Numbered from the stretch's first letter, positions 42,585 to 54,357 are shown. The stretch is 64,000 bases of DNA from Limnohabitans sp. Jir61 (GCF_003063545.1 NZ_NESD01000002.1:124001-188000); one strand, 5' to 3'. Notes: generated by a model not told the origin, from the sequence alone. Program-made: numbers and translations.

Positions 42585-44381
42585 ATGACAGTTAAAAGCT
42601 CTATCCCACGTCGTAAATTTGATGTGGTCATCGTCGGAGCCGGCGGCTCTGGCATGCGCGCTTCGTTGCAACTTGCTCGCGCAGGTTTGAACGTGGCCGT
42701 GTTGTCTAAAGTGTTCCCCACACGTTCACACACCGTGGCTGCACAAGGCGGCATTGGCGCGTCTTTGGGCAACATGAACGAAGACAACTGGCACTACCAC
42801 TTCTATGACACCGTCAAAGGCTCCGACTGGCTCGGCGACCAAGACGCGATTGAATACATGTGCCGTGAAGCGCCCAAAGTCGTGTACGACTTGGAGCACA
42901 TGGGCATGCCTTTCGACCGTAACCCAGACGGCACCATTTACCAACGCCCCTTCGGCGGCCACACCGCCAACTACGGCGAAAAGGCTGTTGAGCGCGCTTG
43001 TGCCGCCGCTGACCGTACCGGTCACGCCATGTTGCACACCCTGTACCAGCAAAACGTCAAAGCCAAAACCAGCTTCTTCGTGGAGTGGATGGCCCTCGAC
43101 CTGATCCGCGACGACGCAGGTGATGTGGTGGGCGTGACCGCCCTCGAGATGGAAACTGGCGAGCTCTACATCATGGAAGCCAAAACCGTGTTGTTGGCAA
43201 CCGGTGGTGCAGGCCGCATTTTTGCTGCTTCAACCAACGCGTTCATTAACACCGGCGACGGCTTGGGCATGGCAGCACGCGCTGGCATCCCACTCGAAGA
43301 CATGGAATTCTGGCAATTCCACCCCACTGGCGTGGCCGGTGCTGGCGTGTTGTTGACCGAAGGCTGCCGTGGCGAAGGCGCTATCTTGCGTAACTGCAAT
43401 GGCGAACGCTTCATGGAGCGTTATGCACCCGCCTACAAAGACTTGGCCCCACGCGACTACGTGTCACGCTGTATGGACCAAGAGATCAAAGAAGGTCGCG
43501 GCTGCGGTCCAAACAAGGACTACATCAACCTCGACATGACCCACTTGGGTGCTGACACCATCATGAAGCGTTTGCCTTCGGTGTTCGAAATTGGCCACAA
43601 CTTTGCCAACGTCGACATCACCAAAGAGCCAATCCCAGTGATCCCAACCATCCATTACCAAATGGGCGGCATCCCCACCAACATCAACGGCCAAGTTGTG
43701 ACGCAAAACGCCAACAACGAAAGCGTTGTGGTGAACGGTTTGTACGCTGTGGGCGAATGCTCTTGCGTATCAGTGCACGGCGCTAACCGCTTGGGCACTA
43801 ACTCATTGCTCGACTTGTTGGTGTTCGGCCGCGCTGCTGGCAACCACATTGTTGAATTCAACCAAAAGAACAAAGAGCACAAGCCTCTGCCAGCCAATGC
43901 GGCTGACGTGACCTTGGCTCGTTTGGCTCGCTTGGAAGCCAACAAAACAGGCGAATATGCCCAAGACGTGGCCAACGACATCCGTGATGCCATGCAGTCA
44001 CACGCCAGCGTGTTCCGCACACAGGCGTTGATGGACGAAGGCGTCAAGCAAATCGCTGCCCTGCGCGAGCGCGTGAACAACATTGGTTTGAAAGACAACT
44101 CCAAAGTCTTCAACACCGCACGCATCGAAGCCTTGGAAGTGGAAAACTTGATCGAAGCCGCACAAGCCACCATGGTGTCTGCTGCTGCTCGTCACGAAAG
44201 CCGCGGCGCTCACACTGTGAACGACTACGGCGACACCCCAGAGCATCCAAACGGCCGTAACGACCAAGATTGGCACAAGCACACCCTGTGGCACAAAGAA
44301 GGCAACCAGCTGACTTACAAGCCCGTGCAAATGAAGCCATTGACCGTCGACAGCATTCCGCTGCAGACCCGTACTTTCTGA
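42585..44381 (+). CDS. sdhA: Succinate dehydrogenase flavoprotein subunit
   Basis: VVIVGAGGSGMRASLQLARAG; SHTVAAQGGIGASLGN. Confidence 0.97.
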   Translation: MTVKSSIPRRKFDVVIVGAGGSGMRASLQLARAGLNVAVLSKVFPTRSHTVAAQGGIGASLGNMNEDNWHYHFYDTVKGSDWLGDQDAIEYMCREAPKVVYDLEHMGMPFDRNPDGTIYQRPFGGHTANYGEKAVERACAAADRTGHAMLHTLYQQNVKAKTSFFVEWMALDLIRDDAGDVVGVTALEMETGELYIMEAKTVLLATGGAGRIFAASTNAFINTGDGLGMAARAGIPLEDMEFWQFHPTGVAGAGVLLTEGCRGEGAILRNCNGERFMERYAPAYKDLAPRDYVSRCMDQEIKEGRGCGPNKDYINLDMTHLGADTIMKRLPSVFEIGHNFANVDITKEPIPVIPTIHYQMGGIPTNINGQVVTQNANNESVVVNGLYAVGECSCVSVHGANRLGTNSLLDLLVFGRAAGNHIVEFNQKNKEHKPLPANAADVTLARLARLEANKTGEYAQDVANDIRDAMQSHASVFRTQALMDEGVKQIAALRERVNNIGLKDNSKVFNTARIEALEVENLIEAAQATMVSAAARHESRGAHTVNDYGDTPEHPNGRNDQDWHKHTLWHKEGNQLTYKPVQMKPLTVDSIPLQTRTF

Positions 44382-44394
44382 TCAGGTAAACACC

Positions 44395-45099
44395 ATGACA
44401 AAACGCACGTTCCAAATCTATCGCTACGACCCAGACACCGACGCCAAGCCCTACATGCAGACCATCGAGGTCGAATTGGATGGCAACGAGCGCATGCTCT
44501 TGGATGCTTTGATGAAACTCAAAGCCGTCGATCCCACTATTTCGTTCCGTCGTTCATGCCGTGAAGGCGTGTGCGGTTCAGACGCAATGAACATCAACGG
44601 CAAAAACGGCTTGGCCTGCTTGACCAACATGCGCACCCTCCCCGGCGTGATCGTGTTGAAGCCTCTGCCAGGTCTGCCTGTCATCCGCGACTTGATCGTG
44701 GACATGACTCAGTTCTTCAAGCAATACCACTCCATCAAGCCTTACTTGGTCAACGACACACAAGTGCCCGAAAAAGAGCGCCTACAGTCACCCGAAGAGC
44801 GCGATGAGTTGAACGGCTTGTACGAGTGCATCTTGTGCGCCAGCTGCTCCACTAGCTGCCCATCGTTCTGGTGGAACCCCGATAAGTTCGTGGGCCCCGC
44901 TGGTTTGTTGCAAGCCTATCGCTTCATTGCCGATAGCCGTGACGAAGACACCGCTGGCCGTTTGGACAACTTGGAAGACCCATACCGTCTGTTCCGTTGC
45001 CACACCATCATGAACTGCGTCGACGTGTGCCCCAAGGGTTTGAACCCCACAAAGGCCATCGGCAAGATCAAAGAATTGATGGTTCGTCGCGCCATCTAA
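44395..45099 (+). CDS. sdhB: Succinate dehydrogenase iron-sulfur subunit
   Basis: FRRSCREGVCGSDAMNINGKNGLAC, CILCASCSTSCPSFWWN. Confidence 0.97.
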   Translation: MTKRTFQIYRYDPDTDAKPYMQTIEVELDGNERMLLDALMKLKAVDPTISFRRSCREGVCGSDAMNINGKNGLACLTNMRTLPGVIVLKPLPGLPVIRDLIVDMTQFFKQYHSIKPYLVNDTQVPEKERLQSPEERDELNGLYECILCASCSTSCPSFWWNPDKFVGPAGLLQAYRFIADSRDEDTAGRLDNLEDPYRLFRCHTIMNCVDVCPKGLNPTKAIGKIKELMVRRAI

Positions 45100-45129
45100 G
45101 GCACGGCAAACATCACACGGAGCACCAAC

Positions 45130-45453
45130 ATGGACGCGGACGCACCATTTCGCGACACCTCTGTGGGTGACCCAACGCTGGATGGCTTAGACGGCAAGCT
45201 TTCGCTTGGCGAACGAGCCCTCAGCAAACTGCACTGGCGTAGCCGGCGCGGCCTGCTCGAGAACGATTTGTTCATCAAGAAGTTCTTTGAGCGGCATGAA
45301 TCTCGCTTAACCGTGGGTCATGCCAGAGGCATGTATGAATTGATGGACTTGTCTGACAACGATTTGCTCGACATCTTTTTGAAACGCAAAGACTTGCCAG
45401 AAAAGCCCCTGACAGAAGAAGCACTTGAAGTGCTGCGTATGTTGAGAGACTGA
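45130..45453 (+). CDS. sdhE: FAD assembly factor SdhE
   Basis: [21 protein letters not shown] (RGxxE motif), follows sdhB. Confidence 0.92.
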   Translation: MDADAPFRDTSVGDPTLDGLDGKLSLGERALSKLHWRSRRGLLENDLFIKKFFERHESRLTVGHARGMYELMDLSDNDLLDIFLKRKDLPEKPLTEEALEVLRMLRD

Positions 45454-45494
45454 ACCGAACACCGCTTTTAATAAAAAGACATTTAGGAAGAACC

Positions 45495-46808
<1,314 letters not shown>

Positions 46809-46843
46809 TTGCACACAGCCCCGCCGCGACTCGTGCGCGACAG

Positions 46844-46872
46844 CAAAAAGCCCTGCACTGCAGGGCTTTTTT
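46844..46872 (+). terminator. Terminator after gltA
   Basis: aaaaagccctgcactgcagggctttttt. Confidence 0.85.
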
Positions 46873-46918
46873 GTTTTTGGAGCTTTCACATATCGGCCCA
46901 GTGGTAGGCTCTGTCCCT

Positions 46919-47302
46919 ATGAGTTCTGTTCCGTTCATCAGCACGCCTGAAGCCCTGCGCCAACTGGCCGCCAAACCCCACACGCCCTGCCAATGCAGCC
47001 TGCAACACTGCGCAGGCTGGGAGAGCGTGAGCGAAGCCGTGTGGCCTGCCCAGCAGATGACGCACGTCGCCACACTGCGCGACCCCGATGTGTATGAACC
47101 TACGTTTGAAGAACAGCATTCAAACGGCACCCGTTACGAATCAGCCGATGCACCTGTGGCCTTGAAGTTTTTCCCATACAACCGTTGCGATGTGCACGCC
47201 TGCAGCCAATGCCAACAACACGCTTTGCGCTACACCGAATTTGGTGGCTACTACGTGGACCCACGCGCCCGCCGCTTGAACGTTGAGCTGATTACCGACT
47301 AA
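46919..47302 (+). CDS. Hypothetical Cys/His-rich protein
   Basis: 127 aa; CQCSLQHC and CDVHACSQCQQH clusters suggest metal binding. Start re-assigned inside the longer ORF. Confidence 0.7.
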   Translation: MSSVPFISTPEALRQLAAKPHTPCQCSLQHCAGWESVSEAVWPAQQMTHVATLRDPDVYEPTFEEQHSNGTRYESADAPVALKFFPYNRCDVHACSQCQQHALRYTEFGGYYVDPRARRLNVELITD

Positions 47303-47619
47303 GTCAGGCGCTTCGCTAGCGAATGCTGGCAGTCTTCCCAGGGCAACACTGGGCAGCCGCAATGCGGCACCTCTACGGCAGATTTAGAAGCCACGGGTGG
47401 CTTGGTCTTCACCGTCGCAGTCTTGGTGCTTGCTTGGGGGCTTGTGGCCGCTGTAGCGCCCGTGTCTTGCGCTGCATCCAAGTTTGGAATCCAACGCATG
47501 AACGGGGTTAAGTCATCTACGTCCACGATGTACCAGCACTTTTTGGCCGCATCCCAACGCGCACCTAGCGCCTTGGCCGCATCCTTCTCGGCAAATGGGG
47601 TGACAAGGTTAATTCGCAT
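47299..47619 (-). CDS. DUF5710-like domain protein
   Basis: MRINLVTPFAEKDAAKALGARWDAAKKCWYIV; C-terminal CGCPVLPWEDCQH. Confidence 0.7.
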   Translation of the reverse strand: MRINLVTPFAEKDAAKALGARWDAAKKCWYIVDVDDLTPFMRWIPNLDAAQDTGATAATSPQASTKTATVKTKPPVASKSAVEVPHCGCPVLPWEDCQHSLAKRLT

Positions 47620-47635
47620 CACACACCTTTTGCTT

Positions 47636-48532
47636 TTAGCCCAGCGCCATCTCGCCGCCCAAGGCTTCAAACAAATCAGGAATGAGTTTGCTCAGCTCAC
47701 CCGTGGCAATGGCCACGTCGGTATCAAAGCCTTCGTCTTTTTCAGTGGAAGTAGCTTCAAACACCACATCTAAAAACGTGATCTTTTTCAGCTGCATGCC
47801 TTCGGTCAGCGAGAACGACACGCGTCCTTCCCACGTCAGCGCCAATCGTGTGGGCAGCTTGCCGCCTTCTACGTGCTGCTTCACCTCATCGGTATCGAGT
47901 GGGTGGCGCACATAGCGCACCACTGACTTTGACTCATCAGCGGCCTTTAGCTCGCACTCACGGTCCACGCTGAATGCAGCAGGCGACTCTTGCGTGATCA
48001 ACCATGAAGCCATGGCCGACTGCGGCGACATTTGTGTGTTGATCAAAGTCAGGCTCAAACCCGCGAATGACTTGATCAGCATCGTCACCACCTCATCCGC
48101 TTTGGCTTGACTGCCTGCGTCCAGCACCATCAGGTTAGTGACTGGGTCAATCCACACCAGAATCGACGACTCTTTGCTGAAGGCCATGGGCATCAAAGAC
48201 ATCTTCACGTCTTCTTTGATTTCCTTCATTTCCTTCTTGCCGGGCTTGCGACCTTCGGTGGCTTCAATCACCGCGCTGCGCTCTTTGGCCTTTCGGGTCA
48301 CGATGGAGCCGGGCACACCCTTGGTCTCGATCTTGAGCTTCAACATACGCTGACCACTCACCGCCTCCACCAGCGGGCCATGCGCCTCGCCACGTGGTTC
48401 GACCCAGCCAATCGCTTTTTCTTGGCTTGCGCCACACGGCACAAAACGCTCGGCGTCTAGCGCCTGTTCCATTTGCTCAAGGCTGGGGCTCCAGCCCTCA
48501 GCAATTCGATACACCATCACATTTTTAAACAC
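47636..48532 (-). CDS. rdgC: Recombination-associated protein RdgC
   Basis: GTG start, MFKNVMVYRIAEGW...; RdgC-type sequence GWVEPRGEAHGPLVEAV. Confidence 0.93.
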   Translation of the reverse strand: MFKNVMVYRIAEGWSPSLEQMEQALDAERFVPCGASQEKAIGWVEPRGEAHGPLVEAVSGQRMLKLKIETKGVPGSIVTRKAKERSAVIEATEGRKPGKKEMKEIKEDVKMSLMPMAFSKESSILVWIDPVTNLMVLDAGSQAKADEVVTMLIKSFAGLSLTLINTQMSPQSAMASWLITQESPAAFSVDRECELKAADESKSVVRYVRHPLDTDEVKQHVEGGKLPTRLALTWEGRVSFSLTEGMQLKKITFLDVVFEATSTEKDEGFDTDVAIATGELSKLIPDLFEALGGEMALG

Positions 48533-48546
48533 GGGTCACCTTTGCT

Positions 48547-48593
48547 TTTCGGCTCTCGCCGAAATAAAAAAGCCAACCGCAAGAGTTGGCTTT
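48547..48593 (-). promoter_or_regulatory. Two tandem hairpins in the rdgC 5' leader, the distal one terminator-like
   Basis: Minus-strand: aaagccaac-tcttgcg-gttggctttttttatt, then tttcggc-gaga-gccgaaa, then about 14 nt to the GTG start of rdgC. Confidence 0.55.
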
Positions 48594-48667
48594 GGAAGTT
48601 GTGATGATTTTAGCGCGCTACCCTCACGCTCAATCACGACGAGAATCAACAAGACAGGAGAACACGG

Positions 48668-49171
48668 ATGAACACACATTACCTTCGCGCATTGCTGTGG
48701 CTTGCTTACCTGCTAATGCCCCTCTCAGTGTTCGCCCAACAAGGCGACTGCGGCTTTATTCAAAACCCTGACCGACAAGCCTATTGCCGTGCCATCAACG
48801 GCGGTGGGTCTAGCCACTGTGGATTTATTCGCGACAGCGATTTGCAAGCGCGTTGCCGCGCCGAAACAGGTGGCGGCAGCAGCCAGTGCGGATTCATTCG
48901 AGACCATGACATGCAGGCTGCTTGCCGTGCCAGCGCAGAGCGCGCCAACACGTCATCATCTAGTAGCTCGGGCCAATGTGGGTTCATTCAAAACCCAGAC
49001 AAGCAAGCCTATTGCCGCGCCACCACCGGCGGGGGTAGCGGCCAATGTGGCTTTATCCGCGACAGCGACCTACAAGCCATGTGCCGCGCCGAAACAGGCG
49101 GCGGCAGCGGGCAATGCGGCTTTATTCGAGACCGCGACATGCAAGCGGCCTGCAGGGCCAAAACACGCTAA
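48668..49171 (+). CDS. Exported tandem-repeat protein, six CGFI-x-CRA repeats
   Basis: Signal peptide MNTHYLRALLWLAYLLMPLSVFAQ then 6 repeats of CGFIRDxDxQAxCRAxTGGGSxQ. Confidence 0.85.
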   Translation: MNTHYLRALLWLAYLLMPLSVFAQQGDCGFIQNPDRQAYCRAINGGGSSHCGFIRDSDLQARCRAETGGGSSQCGFIRDHDMQAACRASAERANTSSSSSSGQCGFIQNPDKQAYCRATTGGGSGQCGFIRDSDLQAMCRAETGGGSGQCGFIRDRDMQAACRAKTR

Positions 49172-49569
49172 GCCTGTGTATCCACCAAATGCGTGCCGTC
49201 GGGTAAGTGTGGCCGGTGTGGGTGTGACGCATGCACGGTGTGCGATACATGAGCCGTATGAGTTGTTAATGGCGTGGCGTTGATCAGCTTGGCTTTGATC
49301 TCGCGCACGATCTGCTGCGCCAAGTACACACTGCCCGCATCTAGCGCTTTGGACAAGCGCACAAACTGCGCATCGGTGCTGAGCGATTGATCGAAATTCA
49401 TCAACACCTTGAGAGCATGCTTGGAAGCTTCTAAGTGGCCGTGCTCTACCGCATCAATCAGCGCCAATTTCTTTTGACGCCGCTGGTGCTGCCGGTCTTG
49501 CGGCGTGCTGCCGTGCCCACCATAGCTGCTGGAGTGGGCGTTGACACGCATCATGCTTGTGGGTTCCAT
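49168..49569 (-). CDS. Hypothetical protein (short helical-repeat-like)
   Basis: LIDAVEHGHLEASKHALKVLMNF..., His-rich C-terminus; start re-assigned to MEPTSMMRV. Confidence 0.6.
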   Translation of the reverse strand: MEPTSMMRVNAHSSSYGGHGSTPQDRQHQRRQKKLALIDAVEHGHLEASKHALKVLMNFDQSLSTDAQFVRLSKALDAGSVYLAQQIVREIKAKLINATPLTTHTAHVSHTVHASHPHRPHLPDGTHLVDTQA

Positions 49570-49726
49570 AGAAAGCTCCTTCAAGATGTTGAGGTCATTT
49601 CCGTGTGTTCCTTGTTGCGGTAATTGGGTTGTCCAATTGGTGGCAAATATGCATAAGGCGTGCCAAAGCACAAGCGGCAATGGTTTGCCGATGTTGGAGC
49701 TTGAGGGGGGATGTATGTAGGGAAAG

Positions 49727-49756
49727 AAAAAACGCACCCCAAGGGGTGCGTTTTTT
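49727..49756 (-). terminator. Terminator downstream of tRNA-Ser
   Basis: aaaaaacgcaccccaaggggtgcgtttttt. Confidence 0.85.
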
Positions 49757-49759
49757 GTT

Positions 49760-49849
49760 TGGCGGAAGCGGTGAGATTCGAACTCACGGAAGGCTCACAC
49801 CTTCGCCGGTTTTCAAGACCGGTGCATTCAACCACTCTGCCACGCTTCC
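49760..49849 (-). tRNA. tRNA-Ser(TGA)
   Basis: GGAAGCGTGGCAGAGTGGTTGAATGCACCGGTCTTGAAAACCGGCGAAGG...GAGTTCGAATCTCACCGCTTCCGCCA; anticodon TGA, long variable arm, CCA encoded. Confidence 0.97.
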
Positions 49850-49896
49850 AGTTGAATTCAGCCAGCATTGTAATGCGACTTTTACGTCCTTTTGCT

Positions 49897-51111
49897 TCAG
49901 TCCTCAGACAAAAACAAAGATTGCAAATCGCTCAAGAAATCAAAGCCACGTTCGGTGGGCACCACGCGCTGAAAGTCCCGCGTGATCAAACCCTTGGCTT
50001 CGGCTTCGGTCAACGCGGCTTGAATGGCGGTCACGGGCAGGCCGGTGCGGTCGGTGAAGTCGGCCAGAGAAAAACCATGGCGCAAGCGCAAAGCGTTGAG
50101 CATGAATTCAAACGGCAGCTCGGCGCGCGACACCTCGGTGCTTTGGGCCACAGCGCGGTCGGCGCGGCTGGTGTCTAGCGCGTGGTCCATGAACAGGCGC
50201 GGGTCGCGGTTGCGCACCTGGCGCAGCACGCGGTGGGCAAAGCTGAGCTTGCTGTGTGCGCCAGCGCCAATGCCTAGGTAGTCACCAAACTGCCAGTAGT
50301 TGAGGTTGTGCCAGCAGCGGTGGTTGTCGTTGGCGTAGGCCGACACTTCGTAGCGGTGCAGGCCCACGGCGGCGGTGCGCTCGGTGATTCGGTCGAGCAT
50401 GGCGTAGGCGTCGTCATCCTCCGGCACTTGCGGCGGGAATTTGGCAAACACGGTGTTGGGCTCGATGGTGAGGTGGTACACCGACAAATGCGGGGGCGCG
50501 AGCGACAAGGCCATGTCCAGGTCTTCGTCCAACTGCGACAGCGTTTGGCCGGGTAAGGCGTACATCAAGTCGAGGTTGAAGGTGTCAAAGGCTTCACGTG
50601 CCTCATCTACCGCGGCAATGGCTTGGGCGCGGTTGTGTACGCGGCCTAAAGCCTGCAAATGTTGGTCATTAAAGCTTTGCACGCCCACCGACAAGCGGGT
50701 CACGCCTGCGGCACGAAAGGCGCGGAAGCGGTCTTTCTCGAACGTGCCGGGGTTGGCCTCTAGCGTGATTTCGCAATCGGCCTCTAGGCGCAAACGCGCG
50801 CGCATGTCGCTGATGAGCCGCTCAATCGCAGCAGGCGAAAACAAGCTGGGCGTGCCGCCCCCAATGAAGATGCTGTGCACAGTGCGGCCCCAAATAAGCG
50901 GCAGGCTGTGCTCTAGGTCGGCACACAAGGCGTCAAGGTAACGCTGCTCGGGCAGCTCGCCACCCACGCTACTAGTTAGTTCGTGCGAGTTGAAGTCGCA
51001 GTACGGGCACTTCTTCAAGCACCACGGCAAATGCACATACAGCGAGAGTGGCGGCAAGCTGCTGAGCGACAGCGTGCCGGGGCGCATGAGGTGTTGGATG
51101 TCTTGAGTCAT
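49897..51111 (-). CDS. hemW: HemW-type radical SAM protein
   Basis: LYVHLPWCLKKCPYCDFNSHE...FIGGGTPSLFSP...; start at MTQDIQ. Confidence 0.93.
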   Translation of the reverse strand: MTQDIQHLMRPGTLSLSSLPPLSLYVHLPWCLKKCPYCDFNSHELTSSVGGELPEQRYLDALCADLEHSLPLIWGRTVHSIFIGGGTPSLFSPAAIERLISDMRARLRLEADCEITLEANPGTFEKDRFRAFRAAGVTRLSVGVQSFNDQHLQALGRVHNRAQAIAAVDEAREAFDTFNLDLMYALPGQTLSQLDEDLDMALSLAPPHLSVYHLTIEPNTVFAKFPPQVPEDDDAYAMLDRITERTAAVGLHRYEVSAYANDNHRCWHNLNYWQFGDYLGIGAGAHSKLSFAHRVLRQVRNRDPRLFMDHALDTSRADRAVAQSTEVSRAELPFEFMLNALRLRHGFSLADFTDRTGLPVTAIQAALTEAEAKGLITRDFQRVVPTERGFDFLSDLQSLFLSED

Positions 51112-51121
51112 TGACAGTGTT

Positions 51122-51739
51122 TCAAACGAACCAACGCTCAAGCATGAGCGCGAGCATTTGCTGCGCGGCTTGGCCACGGTGGCTGTTGGCGTTTTTCACG
51201 TCGATGGGCAGCTCGGCAAAGGTTTTGCCAAAGCGCGGGATGAACATGATGGGGTCAAAGCCAAAGCCATTGCTGCCCACAGGCTCACGGGTAATTTCAC
51301 CCACAGCGCGGCCCACCGCAATGAGCGGCTCGGGGTCGTCGGGGTGGCGCACGGCGACTAGGGTGCTGACCAAGGCGGCGCGGCGGTTGTCGATGTTGGC
51401 CATTTGCTCTAGCAATGCACGCACGTTGTTGTTGTCGCTTTTTTCGTAGCCAAACTGGGTGGCGTAGTACGCGGTTTGCACGCCGGGCAAGCCGCCAAAG
51501 GCGTCTACACACAAGCCCGCATCGTCAGCCACAGCGGGCAAGCCGCTTTCACGCGCGGCGTGGCGGGCTTTGGCCAGGGCGTTTTCTACAAAGGTGTGAA
51601 ACGGCTCTTCGGCTTCGCCAATGTGCAAATCGCCTTGGCGCACCAGCTCGACGCCCAACGGCGCAAACATGGCTTGCAGCTCGGCGAGTTTGCCTTTGTT
51701 GTTAGAGGCCAGAACGATTCGTTTCATGGACTGCGTCAT
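51122..51739 (-). CDS. rdgB: RdgB/HAM1 XTP/dITP pyrophosphatase
   Basis: IVLASNNKGKLAELQAMF, ADDAGLCVDAFGG, GFGFDPIMF. Confidence 0.95.
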   Translation of the reverse strand: MTQSMKRIVLASNNKGKLAELQAMFAPLGVELVRQGDLHIGEAEEPFHTFVENALAKARHAARESGLPAVADDAGLCVDAFGGLPGVQTAYYATQFGYEKSDNNNVRALLEQMANIDNRRAALVSTLVAVRHPDDPEPLIAVGRAVGEITREPVGSNGFGFDPIMFIPRFGKTFAELPIDVKNANSHRGQAAQQMLALMLERWFV

Positions 51740-51741
51740 GG

Positions 51742-52476
51742 TTAAGAAGCCAAGGCTTCTTGCTGCATGGCGATGAGTTCGCGCACGCCTTTTTCGGCCA
51801 AGGCCAGCAAGGCGTTCATTTGATCTCGGGTGAACGGCAAGCCTTCGGCTGTGCCCTGCACTTCCACATAGTGGCCAGCGCTGGTCATGACCACGTTCAT
51901 ATCGGTGTCGCAGCCTGAATCTTCGGTGTATTCCAAATCCAGCAAGGGCAAGTCACCCAACATGCCCACCGAAATCGCAGCAATGCCTTGGGTGATGGGG
52001 CTCTCTGAAATCTTGCCTGCGTCAATGAGCTTGTTCACAGCGTCTTGCGCAGCCACAAATGCGCCGGTGATGCTGGCGGTGCGTGTGCCGCCGTCGGCTT
52101 GCAACACGTCGCAGTCCAAATGGATGGTGCGTTCGCCCAGTTTCTTCAGGTCAAACACAGCGCGCATCGAGCGGCCAATGAGGCGCTGAATTTCTTGCGT
52201 GCGGCCCGATTGCTTGCCGCGTGCGGCTTCGCGGTCGCTACGGGTGTGGGTGGCGCGAGGCAGCATGCCGTATTCGGCGGTGACCCAGCCTTCGCCCGAA
52301 CCTTTTTTGTGGCCAGGCACTTTTTCTTCCACCGATGCGGTGCACAGCACTTTGGTGTGGCCAAACTCAATCAGCACCGAGCCTTCGGCATGCATGGTGT
52401 AGTTACGGGTAATGCGCACGGGGCGCAGTTGGTCGGCAGCACGGGTGTGGCGAGAGGCGGGCAAGGTGGTGGTCAT
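51742..52476 (-). CDS. rph: Ribonuclease PH
   Basis: [51 protein letters not shown]. Confidence 0.96.
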   Translation of the reverse strand: MTTTLPASRHTRAADQLRPVRITRNYTMHAEGSVLIEFGHTKVLCTASVEEKVPGHKKGSGEGWVTAEYGMLPRATHTRSDREAARGKQSGRTQEIQRLIGRSMRAVFDLKKLGERTIHLDCDVLQADGGTRTASITGAFVAAQDAVNKLIDAGKISESPITQGIAAISVGMLGDLPLLDLEYTEDSGCDTDMNVVMTSAGHYVEVQGTAEGLPFTRDQMNALLALAEKGVRELIAMQQEALAS

Positions 52477-52602
52477 TTTTTAATACTTCTAGCGGTTCGG
52501 TAAAAGACTAATTGTCGACCAATCCGAATACCCCGCCCCTGCGTCAAAAAACTGAAACGGAGAGCCTGAGATAATCTAACCTTTGATACGAAACGCCACC
52601 CC

Positions 52603-53514
52603 ATGCCCATTTACAGCATGACCGGTTATGCCAGCGCGCAAACCGAGCTGACTTCAGACATCGCCAACAGCCCAGCCCTGCGCTTGGGGCTGGAGATTCG
52701 CTCGGTCAACAGCCGCTTTCTAGACCTCACGTTCAAGATGCCCGAAGAGCTGCGCCAGCACGAAGCGGCCATGCGCGAACTCGTCACCAAGCACCTCAAA
52801 CGCGGCAAAGTCGAGGTGCGCGCGAACATTGAAAGCACGGCTGACAGCAGCTTTTCTGAGCCCACCCCTGCCCTGCTGCAACGCCTGCTGGGCTTACAAG
52901 AGCTAGTACACGCTCACTTGCCAAAGGCCAACGGCCTGTCTGTGGCCGATGTATTGCGCTTGGCCACGGCCCAATCTGCCGCGCCCGCCGACATTGGCCC
53001 TGCGGTGCTGAAACTGGCCCAAACCACCCTGACCCAACTGAGCGACGCCCGCGAACGCGAAGGTGCACGCTTGTCGCAAACCCTGCGCGAGCGCATTGGC
53101 CAGCTGCGCGTGCTGGCCACACAGGCCGCACCACTGGTGCCCCAACTGGTGGAGCAACAACGCTTGCGCTTTTTAGAGCGTTGGCGCGAAGCCATGGCCT
53201 TGACCGAAGGCACGGCCCTGCCCGAAGCCGCGCAAGACCGTGCTTTGACCGAAGCCACCTCCTTTGCCATTCGCATTGACGTGGCCGAAGAGCTGACCCG
53301 CTTGGTATCCCACTTTGACGAGATGGACGACTTGCTGGCCAAAGGCGGCAAGGCAGAAGGTGTGGGCAAGCGTTTGGACTTCCTCATTCAAGAGCTGCAC
53401 CGCGAGGCCAATACCTTGGGCTCAAAGTCGGCCACCATGGAAATGACCCGTATTTCGGTGGACATGAAAGTGTTGATCGAACAACTCCGCGAACAAGTAC
53501 AGAACATCGAATAA
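52603..53514 (+). CDS. yicC: YicC family endoribonuclease
   Basis: MTGYASAQ...[34 protein letters not shown]. Confidence 0.93.
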   Translation: MPIYSMTGYASAQTELTSDIANSPALRLGLEIRSVNSRFLDLTFKMPEELRQHEAAMRELVTKHLKRGKVEVRANIESTADSSFSEPTPALLQRLLGLQELVHAHLPKANGLSVADVLRLATAQSAAPADIGPAVLKLAQTTLTQLSDAREREGARLSQTLRERIGQLRVLATQAAPLVPQLVEQQRLRFLERWREAMALTEGTALPEAAQDRALTEATSFAIRIDVAEELTRLVSHFDEMDDLLAKGGKAEGVGKRLDFLIQELHREANTLGSKSATMEMTRISVDMKVLIEQLREQVQNIE

Positions 53515-54137
53515 TGGACAACTTCCCCGGCAACCTCATTGTGGTCGCGGCCCCCAGCGGGGCTGGCAAATCAAGCCTCGTCAAAGCCTTGATGGAGCTA
53601 GACGCCAAAGTGCGCCCTTCCGTGTCCCACACCACGCGCCAGCCACGTGGCCAAGAAAAGCATGGCCGCGAATACTTCTTTGTGTCGCCCCCTGAATTCG
53701 ACCAAATGGTGGAAGGCAACGCGTTTTTGGAATGGGCCAATGTGCACGGCCAGCGCTACGGCACGTCGCGCAAAGCCATTGAAGACCGTATTGCGCAAGG
53801 CGCAGATGTGATTTTGGAGATCGACTTCCAAGGCGCGATTCAAGTCAAAAAGCTGTTTACCAACGCCGTACTCATCTTCATCTTGCCGCCCAGCTGGGAA
53901 GAACTGAAGTCTCGCCTGCACAACCGTGGCGAAGACGCGCCTGAGATCATTGAGCTGCGCCTGCAAAACGCCGCAGACGAGATGGCACAGGCCAAAGAAT
54001 TTGACTACGTTATAATCAACGAATTGTTTGAGACGGCATTGTTCGACCTTAAAGCGATCGTGCATGCACAGCGCCTCAAATACCTGGCACAGCGCCGGGC
54101 TCGGGCTGAGATCTTTCAAGCCCTGAACATCACCTGA
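53514..54137 (+). CDS. gmk: Guanylate kinase
   Basis: [43 protein letters not shown]. Confidence 0.96.
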   Translation: MDNFPGNLIVVAAPSGAGKSSLVKALMELDAKVRPSVSHTTRQPRGQEKHGREYFFVSPPEFDQMVEGNAFLEWANVHGQRYGTSRKAIEDRIAQGADVILEIDFQGAIQVKKLFTNAVLIFILPPSWEELKSRLHNRGEDAPEIIELRLQNAADEMAQAKEFDYVIINELFETALFDLKAIVHAQRLKYLAQRRARAEIFQALNIT

Positions 54138-54153
54138 ATTCTGGAGTATCCAC

Positions 54154-54357
54154 ATGGCCCGCATCACTGTTGAAGATTGCCTCGAGCAAATCCCTAACCG
54201 CTTTCAATTGGTGCTGTGCGCCACTTACCGCGCTCGCATGCTCAGCCAAGGCCACACTGCTAAGGTGGAAAGCAAAAACAAGCCAGGCGTGACCGCCTTG
54301 CGCGAAATTGCGGCTGGCCAAATCGGCATTGAGATGCTGAAAAAAGTACCAGGCTAA
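54154..54357 (+). CDS. rpoZ: RNA polymerase omega subunit
   Basis: [34 protein letters not shown]. Confidence 0.96.
   Translation: MARITVEDCLEQIPNRFQLVLCATYRARMLSQGHTAKVESKNKPGVTALREIAAGQIGIEMLKKVPG

Noticed and set aside
48749-49171. DNA repeats here as a possible CRISPR or minisatellite
   Set aside because: The periodicity is in-frame coding for the CGFI-x-CRA protein repeats, with no variable spacers.
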